A stretch of DNA of 55,415 nt from an uncultured Ruminococcus sp. Its GTDB lineage: Bacteria > Bacillota_A > Clostridia > Oscillospirales > Ruminococcaceae. Of this stretch, positions 16,116-24,607 are shown piece after piece. The notes below the pieces were generated by a model. That model was not told the DNA's origin, ran no database searches, and was given only the letters and a program-made list of their open reading frames with translations. Made by a program: the position numbers and the translations under genes. The stretch is taken from contig ONBA01000016.1 of NCBI GenBank assembly GCA_900315975.1, positions 1 through 55,415 of the forward strand, given 5' to 3'. Each line of letters begins with the position of its first letter. The first letter of the stretch is position 1.

Positions 16116-16116
16116 G

Positions 16117-16644
16117 TTAATTATTCTTCAGTGTGACTTTACCGCTGAATCCGTCACCTGATATCTCAGGGACTTCGGCTGTGCCGTTTTTGAGCAGACT
16201 GCCGAGGACGGTAACTATATCACATTTGCCGGTGAGACTGTGTTTCTGTGCGGCACGGACAGCTCCCTCAAGTTCCTCCGGTGTGCGTTCATTCAGCAGT
16301 TTTTCTCCGGATATATCGCTTTCGGCGACGATACATTCCGGCGATACTTTCCATTCGCTGAGGATATATGTGAGTACGTCTGCACAGCTTTCACTGTCGA
16401 TGACAATGAGTTCTGTATAACCGGTAAAAATCTCCTTGCCTGTGCGGAGTTCCGCGGAAGTTTTTGCTTCACTGAGACTTCCGGCAGTAACTGTCACATT
16501 CTCGTCCGAGAAAAAACTCATGGTTACGCGGTTTCCATCGACAGCCGCCGCACGCAGATAGTTTTTATCATTTACCTTTCCGTCCGATGCACAGCCGGTC
16601 AGTGTGATAAGTGCGGATAATGCCGCGATAAATCTATACTTCAC
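16117..16644 (-). CDS. Short GerC-type spore germination lipoprotein
   Basis: A 175-residue lipoprotein (lipobox LTGC, Cys18) encoded last in a gerA-type operon. It has the N-terminal part of Ger(x)C proteins: AAAVDG, TGKEIFTGYTELIVIDSE and DVLTYILSEWKVSPECIV. Ger(x)C proteins usually have about 350-400 residues, so the C-terminal domain is absent. The end is clean with no frame continuing, so the protein is either naturally short or an old truncation. The start overlaps the GerB gene by 11 bases. Confidence 0.82.
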   Translation of the reverse strand: MKYRFIAALSALITLTGCASDGKVNDKNYLRAAAVDGNRVTMSFFSDENVTVTAGSLSEAKTSAELRTGKEIFTGYTELIVIDSESCADVLTYILSEWKVSPECIVAESDISGEKLLNERTPEELEGAVRAAQKHSLTGKCDIVTVLGSLLKNGTAEVPEISGDGFSGKVTLKNN

Positions 16645-17644
16645 GCTTTTTCATCAGTCCCTTTCGTATGAGATTTTCAGCCGGAGCAGCGATAAGCATT
16701 GCGGCAGTGACGGCTGCAAATACAGCAGCATGGTCGGAGATTTTCAGAGGTATGAGTCCGACAGCCGCCATTATTATAAGAGCCGATGTGCAGCGGAATT
16801 TTTTCATCTCCGGAAAAGTTACACCTATTAGGTATTCCGCTGCCGAAGCCTGCACCGCTATCGAATATACCGCAAATACGGAAAATACTATCAGGAAAAG
16901 CGAGTCTATCCGCTGAACCGGAAACGGCTGTGAGAGCTGAGCTGCGATTGCTGCCGGAAATTCAGAAACGTCCATGATACCGCCTGTCACGAGTACGGCG
17001 GTGAGTATCACAAGAGCGGAAATTATCGCTTTGCAGGTGAAGTACATGACGGTGCTGTCGGATAAGTCATCGCCGGTGAAGCTGAGGAGTACCGCAAAGC
17101 TTACGCTGCCTCCGCTGAGAGCGAATCCGCGAAGCAATTCACCGGAAAACTGCGAACTGTCCGGCGGTTCGGGCATAGGCGGGTCTGAGTGTATTGCAGC
17201 ACTTACCACAACTATCGCAATGCAGACTGCTCCGAGTGCGGCAGCGATAACACCCGAACGTGCGAGTGCTTTTATGCCGGAAGATGAAATATATACGCAT
17301 ACGAGCGCGACAAGTCCGGCTACAGCAAGACTTCCCCATATACCGCTGTTTTCGTATGGGATATAGACAACCGTGCTTGCCTGCCGGAGCATTGAAAACA
17401 AACTTCCGCCCCATGCAAGTACTCCGGCGAGCAGAAAAAGTCTGACTGCACGGCTGCATGATGCGAGACTCTTTCCGCCTGAGTAAAAATAAACGAGCGG
17501 CATTGCTATGACGAGCTGAAGAATACTTCCGGCGGCAAAGCCTGCGGCTGTTATTGCGGAGATGCCTCCGGATATGCAGAAGAGAGTGAAAACGTCTCCT
17601 ATCAGAAGCAGTGATACGAGCTGAAACTTAGTTATCCTGTTCAT
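16634..17644 (-). CDS. GerB-type spore germination permease
   Basis: A 336-residue membrane protein with about ten hydrophobic segments and the start MNRITKFQLVSLLLIGDVFT, typical of GerAB/endospore germination permeases of the amino acid-polyamine-organocation superfamily. It should form the nutrient-binding part of a germinant receptor in the inner spore membrane. It overlaps the GerA gene by 17 bases and the GerC gene by 11. Confidence 0.85.
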   Translation of the reverse strand: MNRITKFQLVSLLLIGDVFTLFCISGGISAITAAGFAAGSILQLVIAMPLVYFYSGGKSLASCSRAVRLFLLAGVLAWGGSLFSMLRQASTVVYIPYENSGIWGSLAVAGLVALVCVYISSSGIKALARSGVIAAALGAVCIAIVVVSAAIHSDPPMPEPPDSSQFSGELLRGFALSGGSVSFAVLLSFTGDDLSDSTVMYFTCKAIISALVILTAVLVTGGIMDVSEFPAAIAAQLSQPFPVQRIDSLFLIVFSVFAVYSIAVQASAAEYLIGVTFPEMKKFRCTSALIIMAAVGLIPLKISDHAAVFAAVTAAMLIAAPAENLIRKGLMKKREV

Positions 17645-19094
17645 TGTAAGCCTCCACTGTGAAGCCTCGCCGCTGCATTTTTCTCATGCCGAGGCGGAAG
17701 GCGGTGTCGCCCATTCCCTGTTTGCGGAAAGGCGAAAAAGGTGCTGTGAATGGGAAACCGTAGTCCTCGGCGGCACATATATTAGTCAGCACTGCACAAG
17801 CGAGAAGGCTTATGCCGAAAAGTCCCATTATACCGCCTGCGGCAAGAAATCCGAGGCGGAGAATGGTTATCTGCGGCTGCAAATCGGGAATTGCAAATCC
17901 TCCGAGTACTGCGAGGGCAGTAATGGTCAGCAGGGGAGTGCTTACGATTCCGGACTTTACTGCCGCATCACCTATTATGAGTCCGCTTATAATGCTTACC
18001 GAGCCACCGACAGGCTTAGGCAGGCGCACTCCTGCCTCGCGTATGACCTCGTACATCAGCAGTACAAAAAAGGCTTCGGCGAGTATCGGCAGGGGAGCGT
18101 TTTTTTCTGCATCGGCAAGCAGAATCAGCATGGTACTGTTGAGAAGCTCCGGATGATACATGACTATCGCCGCGTATACCGCCGGAAGCAGTACTGCTAT
18201 GAGGAATGCGGCGTACCTCAGCCATCTGCTGAAAACTGCATAATATGGCTTGAAGGCATAGTCGTCGATAGTGTGAAAGCTTTCGCAGAAAAGCCGCGGG
18301 ATTATTATCGCGTACGGCACTCCGTCCACAAGCACCGCTACACGTCCCTCTATGAGCTTTGAGCAAAGGACGTCCGGACGCTCTGTAACACCGGTCGTGC
18401 TGAATATTTCAAAGCTTCGCTTTTCGAGAAAAGGACGGATGTATCCGGTCGTCAGCACCGACTCCGGCTGAGTTTCGCTGAGTGAACGCTTTATCCTGTC
18501 AAGGAGTTTTTGAGGTACGCGGTCGCGCATATAGCAAATGCAGATGTCGGTACTGCTCTTGCTGCCCTTTACAGTCAGCTCCATGACGAGCTCAGGACTT
18601 TTCAGCCGCCTGCGCAGCATTGACATATTCGTCCTGACCGTTTCAGTGAAGCCTTCATGGCTTCCCATTATATTTCCTTCGCCGGACGGCTCCTGCACTC
18701 CTCGCGAAGCGTAACCCTGTACTCCGAATCCGAGAGCAGTGTCTGCACCGTCTGCAATGAGCACGGCGAATCCGGAGTTTATCAGCCGGAATAGGGTGTT
18801 ATAGTCGGTTGCTTTGGGACGGTCACACGAAAGCAGAAGATGTGTACTGATATAGTTGAAAAGCTCCTCAGCACCGGACTGCTCTGATATTTCCGTGAGC
18901 GGAGCAAGTACCATTTCTGCCGCCGTCTGTGTTGACATCATTCCCTCACAGCTGAGCAGACAGCACTTCACTCCGCCGGTCGTGAACTCATTTATAAGCA
19001 CATCGGACGAGCCGCCGGAGAGTTCTTTTATCATTGCGATATTGGCTTCAAGCTCCGGCAGTATACGGAGATTTCCACATTCTTTTCGGGACAT
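17628..19094 (-). CDS. GerA-type spore germination protein
   Basis: A 488-residue GerA-family protein (GerAA, GerKA, SpoVAF type). Its soluble N-terminal domain has SSDVLINEF, LISGD-like LIADGADTALGFGVQGY and the hallmark EPSGEGNIMGSHEGFTE followed by NMSMLRRRLKSPEL. Five or six membrane segments follow, with VRLPKPVGGSVSIISGLIIG and ALAVLGGFAIPD. In germinant receptors the A subunit forms oligomers acting as an ion channel. The start at 19094 (MSRKECGN) has GAGGTGAG before it; the upstream in-frame extension lacks a site. First gene of the operon. Confidence 0.93.
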   Translation of the reverse strand: MSRKECGNLRILPELEANIAMIKELSGGSSDVLINEFTTGGVKCCLLSCEGMMSTQTAAEMVLAPLTEISEQSGAEELFNYISTHLLLSCDRPKATDYNTLFRLINSGFAVLIADGADTALGFGVQGYASRGVQEPSGEGNIMGSHEGFTETVRTNMSMLRRRLKSPELVMELTVKGSKSSTDICICYMRDRVPQKLLDRIKRSLSETQPESVLTTGYIRPFLEKRSFEIFSTTGVTERPDVLCSKLIEGRVAVLVDGVPYAIIIPRLFCESFHTIDDYAFKPYYAVFSRWLRYAAFLIAVLLPAVYAAIVMYHPELLNSTMLILLADAEKNAPLPILAEAFFVLLMYEVIREAGVRLPKPVGGSVSIISGLIIGDAAVKSGIVSTPLLTITALAVLGGFAIPDLQPQITILRLGFLAAGGIMGLFGISLLACAVLTNICAAEDYGFPFTAPFSPFRKQGMGDTAFRLGMRKMQRRGFTVEAYNEQDN

Positions 19095-19110
19095 TTTCTC
19101 ACCTCGGAGA

Positions 19111-19139
19111 TAGTATGCCCGATAATGCGCGTATAATGC
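19111..19139 (-). promoter_or_regulatory. Possible sigma-G promoter of the ger operon
   Basis: Minus strand: CATACTA (19111-19117) fits the sigma-G -10 pattern CATNNTA, and GCATT (19135-19139) lies 17 bases upstream near the -35 pattern. It is very close to the start codon, so only tentative. Confidence 0.35.
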
Positions 19140-19157
19140 GCTAATATGACGGCACGG

Positions 19158-19186
19158 TTGCAAAATCGGTGCTGACGTGGTAAAAT
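19158..19186 (+). promoter_or_regulatory. Sigma-A-like promoter of the DUF6472 gene
   Basis: TTGCAA (19158-19163), 17-base spacer, TAAAAT (19181-19186), 21 bases before the start codon. Confidence 0.65.
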
Positions 19187-19207
19187 AAACTGAAGGGAGA
19201 TGATATC

Positions 19208-19396
19208 ATGTACGGCAAAACTGCTACAAACTGCGAGACCTGCACTAACTACGTCTACGATGACGAGTGCGATTGCTACGTATGCCTTGTAGACCTTGAC
19301 GAGGACGAAATGGCACGCTTCATTCAGGGAAGTAATTATGCCTGTCCATACTACCGTCTTGATGATGAATACGGAGTAGTTCGTCACCAGAACTGA
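19208..19396 (+). CDS. DUF6472 family small protein
   Basis: A 62-residue acidic, Cys-rich protein with CETCTNYVYDDECDCYVC and LDEDEMARFI, then CPYYRLDDEYGVVRHQN. This is the pattern of DUF6472 proteins of Clostridia. Five Cys suggest a small metal-binding protein. Function unknown. Start ATG 19208 follows AGGGAGATGATATC. Confidence 0.85.
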   Translation: MYGKTATNCETCTNYVYDDECDCYVCLVDLDEDEMARFIQGSNYACPYYRLDDEYGVVRHQN

Positions 19397-19415
19397 CGAT
19401 GTACTGAAAAAGCGC

Positions 19416-19444
19416 TCATTATCCGGAAATATTCTGCATATATA
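19416..19444 (+). promoter_or_regulatory. Possible sigma-E promoter of spoIIID
   Basis: TCATTAT (19416-19422), 14-base spacer, CATATATA (19437-19444): close to the mother-cell sigma-E pattern. This would match spoIIID control in Bacillus. By-eye match only. Confidence 0.45.
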
Positions 19445-19479
19445 TTACTGTCCGCAGAATAACAGAAGGAGTGATGCGC

Positions 19480-19749
19480 TTGAAGATACCACCCGCTCAG
19501 CGGGCAGTCGCACTTGGAAGGTATATGGTGGAGAACCAGTCAACAGTCCGGGCTGCCGCAAGGAAGTTCGGCATATCCAAGAGCACGGTACATAAGGACG
19601 TCAGCGAGAGACTGAAAAAGGAAGACCCTGTGCTGTACTCGCAGGTGAAGGGGCTGCTTGAGATAAATAAACAGGAAAGACATATCCGCGGCGGACTTGC
19701 TACGCGGGAAAAATATCGCGAGATAGCAAAACATAAGCATAATATGTAG
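19480..19749 (+). CDS. spoIIID: Sporulation transcriptional regulator SpoIIID
   Basis: An 89-residue DNA-binding protein with the SpoIIID pattern: R-AVALGRYMVENQSTVRAAAR, helix-turn-helix KFGISKSTVHKDVSERL, and the C-terminal HIRGGLATREKYRE. SpoIIID controls mother-cell genes during sporulation. The start is taken as TTG 19480 (MKIPPAQ), eight bases after AAGGAG; GTG 19471 and ATG 19474 lie right on the ribosome-binding site. Together with the ger operon it shows sporulation genes in this genome. Confidence 0.93.
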   Translation: MKIPPAQRAVALGRYMVENQSTVRAAARKFGISKSTVHKDVSERLKKEDPVLYSQVKGLLEINKQERHIRGGLATREKYREIAKHKHNM

Positions 19750-19772
19750 GGGCGGAATATATCCGCCCGCTG
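19745..19772. repeat. Intergenic palindrome, GGGCGGAT family
   Basis: TGTAGGGGCGGA ATATA TCCGCCCGC; a close relative of the palindrome at 12822. It overlaps the end of spoIIID and could be its terminator, though the U-run is missing. Confidence 0.55.
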
Positions 19773-20245
19773 CAGCGGCATCAAGCCGCATATCTATCTG
19801 AAAACAGCAGACTGACAGTGTGTTCCGCTGCATAGCTGTTCATGGGCAGCACCGGCGCATTACTGACGTCAGCCACTTTGCTGCGGCATCTGTCACACTG
19901 CTGTTTACTTTTATTCTATGCAGAAAAACTCAAAAAGCGACAAAGAAAATTCTTACAGTGCAATATTTCAATGTTTTAACATTTGTGGCTGAGAGACTGC
20001 GTATCATCGTGGAACCTTGCTGTTACTTCTGTAGCAATTCTGTAACTTGCCGCAACTGACTTGTATTCAAACCTTGACCTGTCTGTTATTGCAATAGGAG
20101 CGGGTATGAGTTATAATAAAATCACAGAAGAGATAAAAGATTCTGTTTGATATAAATACACACCCATAATTCCCCGCATAAGCGGGGGAGCAATTAAAGC
20201 CCCCTTATACCTCCGGGCTTTCCATATAACACACCTTTTCAGATT
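19773..20245. other. Gene-poor interval
   Basis: Between spoIIID and gtrA about 600 bases hold no credible gene. Seen in it: a 14-codon frame at 20106 behind a good ribosome-binding site, and a GC-rich segment (20170-20222) with CCCCGCATAAGCGGGG and AAGCCCCC patches that can fold. A strong terminator follows at 20246. It could be a small RNA locus or the scar of a deleted gene. Confidence 0.5.
20106..20150 (+). pseudogene. Possible 5' remnant of a lost gene
   Basis: ATG 20106 stands seven bases behind AGGAGC and opens MSYNKITEEIKDSV before a stop. It reads like the beginning of a longer soluble protein rather than a leader peptide. No continuing frame exists downstream. Confidence 0.3.
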
Positions 20246-20290
20246 AGAGCGGCTGCCGTGGGAATACTCGCGGCAGCTGCTCTTTTTGTT
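20246..20290 (+). terminator. Rho-independent terminator
   Basis: Stem GAGCGGCTGCCG/CGGCAGCTGCTC (one G-T pair), followed by TTTTTGTTTTT. There is no complete gene directly upstream of it. Confidence 0.82.
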
Positions 20291-20380
20291 TTTGTACGAA
20301 AAAATTGCTGAAACCCCTTGAAAAAAAATCTGATAGCTGTTATTATTAAAGAAGTATTGCATTTTGAAAGGAAGCTTGAA

Positions 20381-20872
20381 ATGAAAAAAATAATCAGAAA
20401 GATAGTATCAGTTTTTCCGAAGCCTATAGAGGAGCTGTACCTCAAATTTGAGGATAAGTGGCTTTATCTCTTTTTCGGTGTCCTTACTACTGTTGTAAGC
20501 TTTGCTTCTGCCGGACTTGCAAAGTTTGTGCTTGAGAAGTGGGGCGGATTCGGCGAAGGTTCTGTCAGTGATATAAGTACGGTTTTTTCATGGGTTTGCG
20601 CAGTAACGTTTGCGTACCTTACTAATAGAGTGTGGGTATTTGATTCGACGACTAAGGGTGCGAAGAATCTTATAGTTGAAGGCGGAAAATTCTACGGCGG
20701 AAGAGTGTTCACTCTTGCAGTGGAATGGGTTATAATGCGTATAGGATATGCTATGATAGGACTGAACTACTGGGTAGTTAAAATACTTGCAAATGTCATA
20801 GTCCTCATACTCAATTATGTCATCAGCAAGGTTTTCGTATTCCGCAAGAAAAAAGAAGAAGCAAATGGCTGA
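20381..20872 (+). CDS. GtrA family membrane protein
   Basis: A 163-residue protein with four membrane helices, as in GtrA proteins, which are thought to flip lipid-linked sugars. Recognisable parts are YLFFGVLTTVVSF, the VTFAYLTNRVWVF loop and NYVISKVFVFRKKKE at the end. Start ATG 20381 follows AAAGGAAGC. The 3' end overlaps dus by 8 bases, so the two are coupled. The terminator just upstream suggests a new promoter nearby, not clearly seen. Confidence 0.92.
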   Translation: MKKIIRKIVSVFPKPIEELYLKFEDKWLYLFFGVLTTVVSFASAGLAKFVLEKWGGFGEGSVSDISTVFSWVCAVTFAYLTNRVWVFDSTTKGAKNLIVEGGKFYGGRVFTLAVEWVIMRIGYAMIGLNYWVVKILANVIVLILNYVISKVFVFRKKKEEANG

Positions 20873-21872
20873 GACTATAAAAATCGGAAAAGTTGAAGTC
20901 GCTAAAACTGCCGCACTCGCTCCTATGGCTGGAGTTGCTGACAGGGCATACCGTCTCATGTGCAAGGAATTCGGGGCGGCATACGCGGTTAGCGAAATGG
21001 TATCGGCTAAGGGAATCTGCTACAGTGACCGCAAAACTGCGGAGCTTTGTACTGTCACTGACGAGGAACGCCCCATGGCTGTGCAGCTGTTTGGCAGTGA
21101 ACCGGACTTCATGGCGGAAGCTGTCGGGATAGTGCTGGAGTATAAGCCGGATATCATCGATATAAACATGGGGTGTCCGGTACCCAAGGTAGTTGGTACA
21201 GGAGCAGGTTCGGCGCTGATGAAGGATATTTCTCTTGCTGCTGACATAACTGCGGCTGCGGTAAAGGCAGCCGGTGAAACTCCGGTGACGGTTAAAATCA
21301 GAAGCGGCTGGAACGCGGAAAGTATTAACGCAGTCGAAATGGCAAAAGCTCTCGAAGCTGCCGGTGCTGCTGCTATAGCTGTTCACGGAAGAACGCGTGA
21401 CCAGTTTTACAGCGGACAGGCTGACCTCGGCATCATCAGGGACGTAAAGGCTGCGGTAGGAGTTCCGGTCATCGGCAACGGAGACGTTACCGATGCTGCA
21501 TCGTGCATGGCGATGTATGAGCAGACCGGCTGCGACCTTGTAATGATAGGCAGGGGAAGTTACGGCAGACCGTTCATATTCGAGGAGATAGCTGCCGCTG
21601 CCGAGGGCAGGGAATACGTTCCGCCGACTGTTGAGGAACGTATGGAGATAATGCTGAGACATATAAGAATGATGCTGGAAATGAGTCCCAAGAATGAAGA
21701 AATGGCTATGCATGAGGCGAGAAAGCACGCTGCATGGTACATGAACGGTTTTTACGGCTCGGCGAAATTCCGCGGACGCTGCTATCAGCTCAGCTCATAT
21801 GCTGAGGCAAAATCCCTTGCGGACGAGTTTATTCAGCTCCAATTAGACAGAATGCACAGAAATCAGACTTAA
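20865..21872 (+). CDS. dusB: tRNA-dihydrouridine synthase (DusB type)
   Basis: A 335-residue FMN-dependent TIM-barrel enzyme that reduces uridines in tRNA. Seen: LAPMAGVADRAYR near residue 20, the catalytic Cys in INMGCPVPKVVGTGAGSAL, KIRSGW, AVHGRTRDQFYSG and VIGNGDVTDAAS plus MIGRGSYGRPF as FMN phosphate loop. The start at 20865 (MAETIKIG) lies in the 8-base overlap with gtrA. Full length for the family. Confidence 0.94.
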   Translation: MAETIKIGKVEVAKTAALAPMAGVADRAYRLMCKEFGAAYAVSEMVSAKGICYSDRKTAELCTVTDEERPMAVQLFGSEPDFMAEAVGIVLEYKPDIIDINMGCPVPKVVGTGAGSALMKDISLAADITAAAVKAAGETPVTVKIRSGWNAESINAVEMAKALEAAGAAAIAVHGRTRDQFYSGQADLGIIRDVKAAVGVPVIGNGDVTDAASCMAMYEQTGCDLVMIGRGSYGRPFIFEEIAAAAEGREYVPPTVEERMEIMLRHIRMMLEMSPKNEEMAMHEARKHAAWYMNGFYGSAKFRGRCYQLSSYAEAKSLADEFIQLQLDRMHRNQT

Positions 21873-22016
21873 ATTTCGTTATAATCGACAAAGCCGGATT
21901 TATCAGTAATGAACAGTACGACTAAATGCCTGTATATAGCCGTTTTCCGGATTTGAGAAGTCAGTTATGAATATAAAACTAACTGTAATTATACGTGATA
22001 ATCATACAATTTGTAA

Positions 22017-22045
22017 TTGCAAAATGAAAATCAATGTGATATAAT
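22017..22045 (+). promoter_or_regulatory. Sigma-A-like promoter of the capA-like gene
   Basis: TTGCAA (22017-22022), 17-base spacer, TATAAT (22040-22045). Confidence 0.72.
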
Positions 22046-22090
22046 TAATGTGCGGAATGACAGGCTTTCGCATAAAAAGGAGAGAAAGAT

Positions 22091-23359
22091 ATGGCGGACT
22101 TAAAACGCAAAGCGGCTGCTGCTGCCGTATTCTGCGTCATGATGATGTCGGCTGCGGGCTGTTCAAACGTTGGCGAGAACACCTCAGAAGTTCATGAGAC
22201 CACATCATCTGCCGGATCAGAATCAACTGCCGGCGAAACTGTCGAGACCGAACCCGAAACCAGTACTCCTCAGGAGGACAAGCGCGTTCATTTTATCGCT
22301 GCCGGCGATAATCTGATACACTATTCCGTGTTCAAGAATGCGGAAAGACTTGCTGGTGAGGGTGAGGCTTATAATTTCCGACCGCTTTATGAAAATGTCA
22401 AATACCTGATAGAAGATGCTGATGTGGCTGTTCTGAATCAGGAGACCATCATCAGTACAAGTAACCCGATAAGAGGCGCTGACGGAGGTGCGCTGCTGTT
22501 CAATTCTCCGCCGGAGGTCTCGGATGCGGTCATCGACCTTGGATTCGACGTTTTCACAATGGCGAACAATCATCTTCTCGACTTCGGTGCTGACGCTCTG
22601 GAAGAATCGATCAACTTCTGGAACGCAAAGGCTGAAGCAAATGACCTTACCATTCTAGGAGCTTATCTCAATGAGGACGATGCGAACGATATCCGCGTGC
22701 GCGAGGTCAATGGCGTGAAGATAGCTTTTCTTGCTTATGCCGAGCATATCAACGGCTTTTCCTTCCCCGAAGGCTGCCCGCTCAGAGTTGTCATGAACAG
22801 CGAAGAGAGTGTCATTGAGAGGCAGATAAAAGAAGCGAAGGAACTCGCTGATGTCGTTGTTGTCTCCGCACACTGGGGTGTTGAGGACACTCATGAGGTG
22901 TCGCCTGACAGAATTGAACTCGCGCATAAGATGGTCGAGTGGGGAGCGGATATCATCCTCGGCTGCCATACCCATACTGCCGAAACTATGGAGTGGATTC
23001 CGAGAAGTGACGGTTCAAAGGGCTTTGTTTTCTATTCTATGGGCAATTTCATATGCGCTCAGACGGATAACTTCAACCTCGTTGGAGAAATGCCCGACCT
23101 CGATATCGTCATGAACGGCGAAACAGGCGAAATATCGCTTGAAAATGTTGGCGTAATACCAAATATAATCCACTACGAAGCGGGCGATTACGACAATCTA
23201 AGGGTATATCCTTACAGCAAGTATACCCCTGAGCTTGCTGCTATGCATGGGATAGGTTCAGCGGTGCCGAGAGGCACTTATCCCGACTTCAACTGGGACA
23301 TTCTCAATGACATAATCGACGAGAGTATCCCGGAAGAATTCCGCAAGCTGGATAAATAA
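22091..23359 (+). CDS. CapA-family lipoprotein
   Basis: A 422-residue lipoprotein (lipobox SAAGC, Cys24) with a Glu/Thr-rich spacer and a CapA (PGA_cap) metallophosphoesterase-like domain from about 70 to 380. Motifs: AAGDNLIH, NQETIIS, MANNHLLDFG, VSAHWGVE, GCHTHTAE and FYSMGNFI. Family members include the poly-gamma-glutamate synthesis protein CapA, but many, like this one, stand alone without capBC and have no proven role. AAAGGAGAG precedes the start. It lies just upstream of the sca cluster but on a separate transcript. Confidence 0.9.
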   Translation: MADLKRKAAAAAVFCVMMMSAAGCSNVGENTSEVHETTSSAGSESTAGETVETEPETSTPQEDKRVHFIAAGDNLIHYSVFKNAERLAGEGEAYNFRPLYENVKYLIEDADVAVLNQETIISTSNPIRGADGGALLFNSPPEVSDAVIDLGFDVFTMANNHLLDFGADALEESINFWNAKAEANDLTILGAYLNEDDANDIRVREVNGVKIAFLAYAEHINGFSFPEGCPLRVVMNSEESVIERQIKEAKELADVVVVSAHWGVEDTHEVSPDRIELAHKMVEWGADIILGCHTHTAETMEWIPRSDGSKGFVFYSMGNFICAQTDNFNLVGEMPDLDIVMNGETGEISLENVGVIPNIIHYEAGDYDNLRVYPYSKYTPELAAMHGIGSAVPRGTYPDFNWDILNDIIDESIPEEFRKLDK

Positions 23360-23487
23360 ATAAAGTTGTTCACATTTCGTTAATATCAGCCTTCAAGAGA
23401 AGATTTTTCGAGAAATTTTTGATTGTGCAAAGCGTGCAAAAATGGGGCGCTCTGTTTAGACAAAATTCCAAAAACGACATAAACCTA

Positions 23488-23516
23488 TTTACTTTTTTTG
23501 AGAGCTGATATATAAT
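23488..23516 (+). promoter_or_regulatory. Promoter of the sca cluster
   Basis: TTTACT (23488-23493), 17-base spacer, TATAAT (23511-23516). Confidence 0.6.
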
Positions 23517-23732
23517 GAAATCATGAATAAATATAGAGCATGGGCTCATTGGGTCAGGATGCGCTTTTTCGTGTCCGGATCAGGCGGGTCTCAGTTGTAT
23601 CGAGTCCCTTCCGGATGCGGTGTGTACATATACTGCACGAAGATGAGGCAGTGGTGCGCAGCTCTGTAATTCGTTCCCGCAGTCCGGAAGACTGCATCAA
23701 TTTAAGATATAATAAAAGGGGCACCTGTTCCT

Positions 23733-23746
23733 TTGTTATATAACAA
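23733..23746. promoter_or_regulatory. Perfect palindrome ahead of scaC
   Basis: TTGTTATATAACAA lies in the leader 25 bases before the scaC start and just before its ribosome-binding site GAAGGAGG. It could be an operator or an RNA hairpin. Confidence 0.5.
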
Positions 23747-23770
23747 TTAATGAAGAAGGAGGAAAAAATC

Positions 23771-24607
23771 ATGAAGACAAAAAAGATAGTCATCGGGGCT
23801 ATGGCCGCAGCGATGCTTTCACTTTCAGTCTGCTCAATCGCTCCCGCTGTTGCGGCTGACGAAACAGTGCAGATATCCGTCAGCAAGACGACAGCAGAGG
23901 CAGGAGGGCAGTTCACTGTGGACGTATCTATGGCTGATATACCTTCAAATGGTATTCAGTGCTGCAACTTCTCAATTCAGTACGATTCATCTGTTCTTGA
24001 GATCACAGATATCAAGGCAGGCAAACTTGCAGGATCAGTAAGCGGGGATTCTTCCGCATCACTGCTTCCTACATTTAACAGCTACGCAGAAAACAAGGGC
24101 TCGATAGCAGTTATGTGGTCAACATCTGTTGACAGCGCATCAAGCTGGATCTCGGGCGAGGGTACATTCTGCACGATCACCGGTAAGGTTGCAGCAAATG
24201 CAAGCAACGGTACAGTAGCTGAAATCAGTATCGTTCCCACTGATAGAGAAACCCGTGATAAGTCAGGTGAGAAGAACACTGCTATTGACTGCGGTTACAC
24301 AAAAGGCGGCGCTAAGGTTTCTTACAACGTTAAGACAACAGCCGGCAGCGTAACAATCGGCAGTACTCAGACAACTACAACAGAGCCTTCAACTGGAAAG
24401 AAGGGTCTCCGCGGCGACGCTAACGAAAGCGGCGACGTAACAGTTGCAGATGCAGTTGCTATTCTCCAGTCGATCGGTAACAAGGACAAGTATGCTCTTA
24501 GCGACCAGGGCAAGATCAACGCAGATGTTGACGGTGTTGCTGGTGTAACAGCTAATGACGCACTTACTATCCAGAAGTACGACGCTGGTCTTATCACTAC
24601 TCTTTAA
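23771..24607 (+). CDS. scaC: ScaC-like adaptor: cohesin plus dockerin
   Basis: A 278-residue secreted protein: signal peptide 1-29, one cohesin at about 32-195 (VQISVSKTTAEAGGQFTVDV at its start), short Thr linker, dockerin at 215-278 (GDANESGDVTVADAVAILQ, then a divergent second half with TANDALTIQK). In R. flavefaciens ScaC is an adaptor: its dockerin binds ScaA and its cohesin recruits another set of dockerins, changing scaffold specificity. The dockerin here is nearly of the same type as that of the GH5 enzyme at 5.3 kb. Start 23771 with GAAGGAGG nine bases before. First gene of the cluster. Confidence 0.9.
   Translation: MKTKKIVIGAMAAAMLSLSVCSIAPAVAADETVQISVSKTTAEAGGQFTVDVSMADIPSNGIQCCNFSIQYDSSVLEITDIKAGKLAGSVSGDSSASLLPTFNSYAENKGSIAVMWSTSVDSASSWISGEGTFCTITGKVAANASNGTVAEISIVPTDRETRDKSGEKNTAIDCGYTKGGAKVSYNVKTTAGSVTIGSTQTTTTEPSTGKKGLRGDANESGDVTVADAVAILQSIGNKDKYALSDQGKINADVDGVAGVTANDALTIQKYDAGLITTL

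Larger units (their letters stand above)
23360..23770. other. Upstream and leader region of the sca cluster
   Basis: About 410 bases without a gene. They hold a promoter (23488-23516), a GC-rich stretch (23550-23690) with several possible stems such as CCGGA/TCCGG at 23575-23609, a second TATAAT at 23708 without a clear -35 box, and a perfect 14-base palindrome at 23733. The transcript would carry a 5' leader of about 245 bases. Confidence 0.6.

Noticed and set aside
19750..20300. Insertion sequence remnant between spoIIID and gtrA
   Set aside because: No transposase fragment, terminal repeats or target duplication could be seen.
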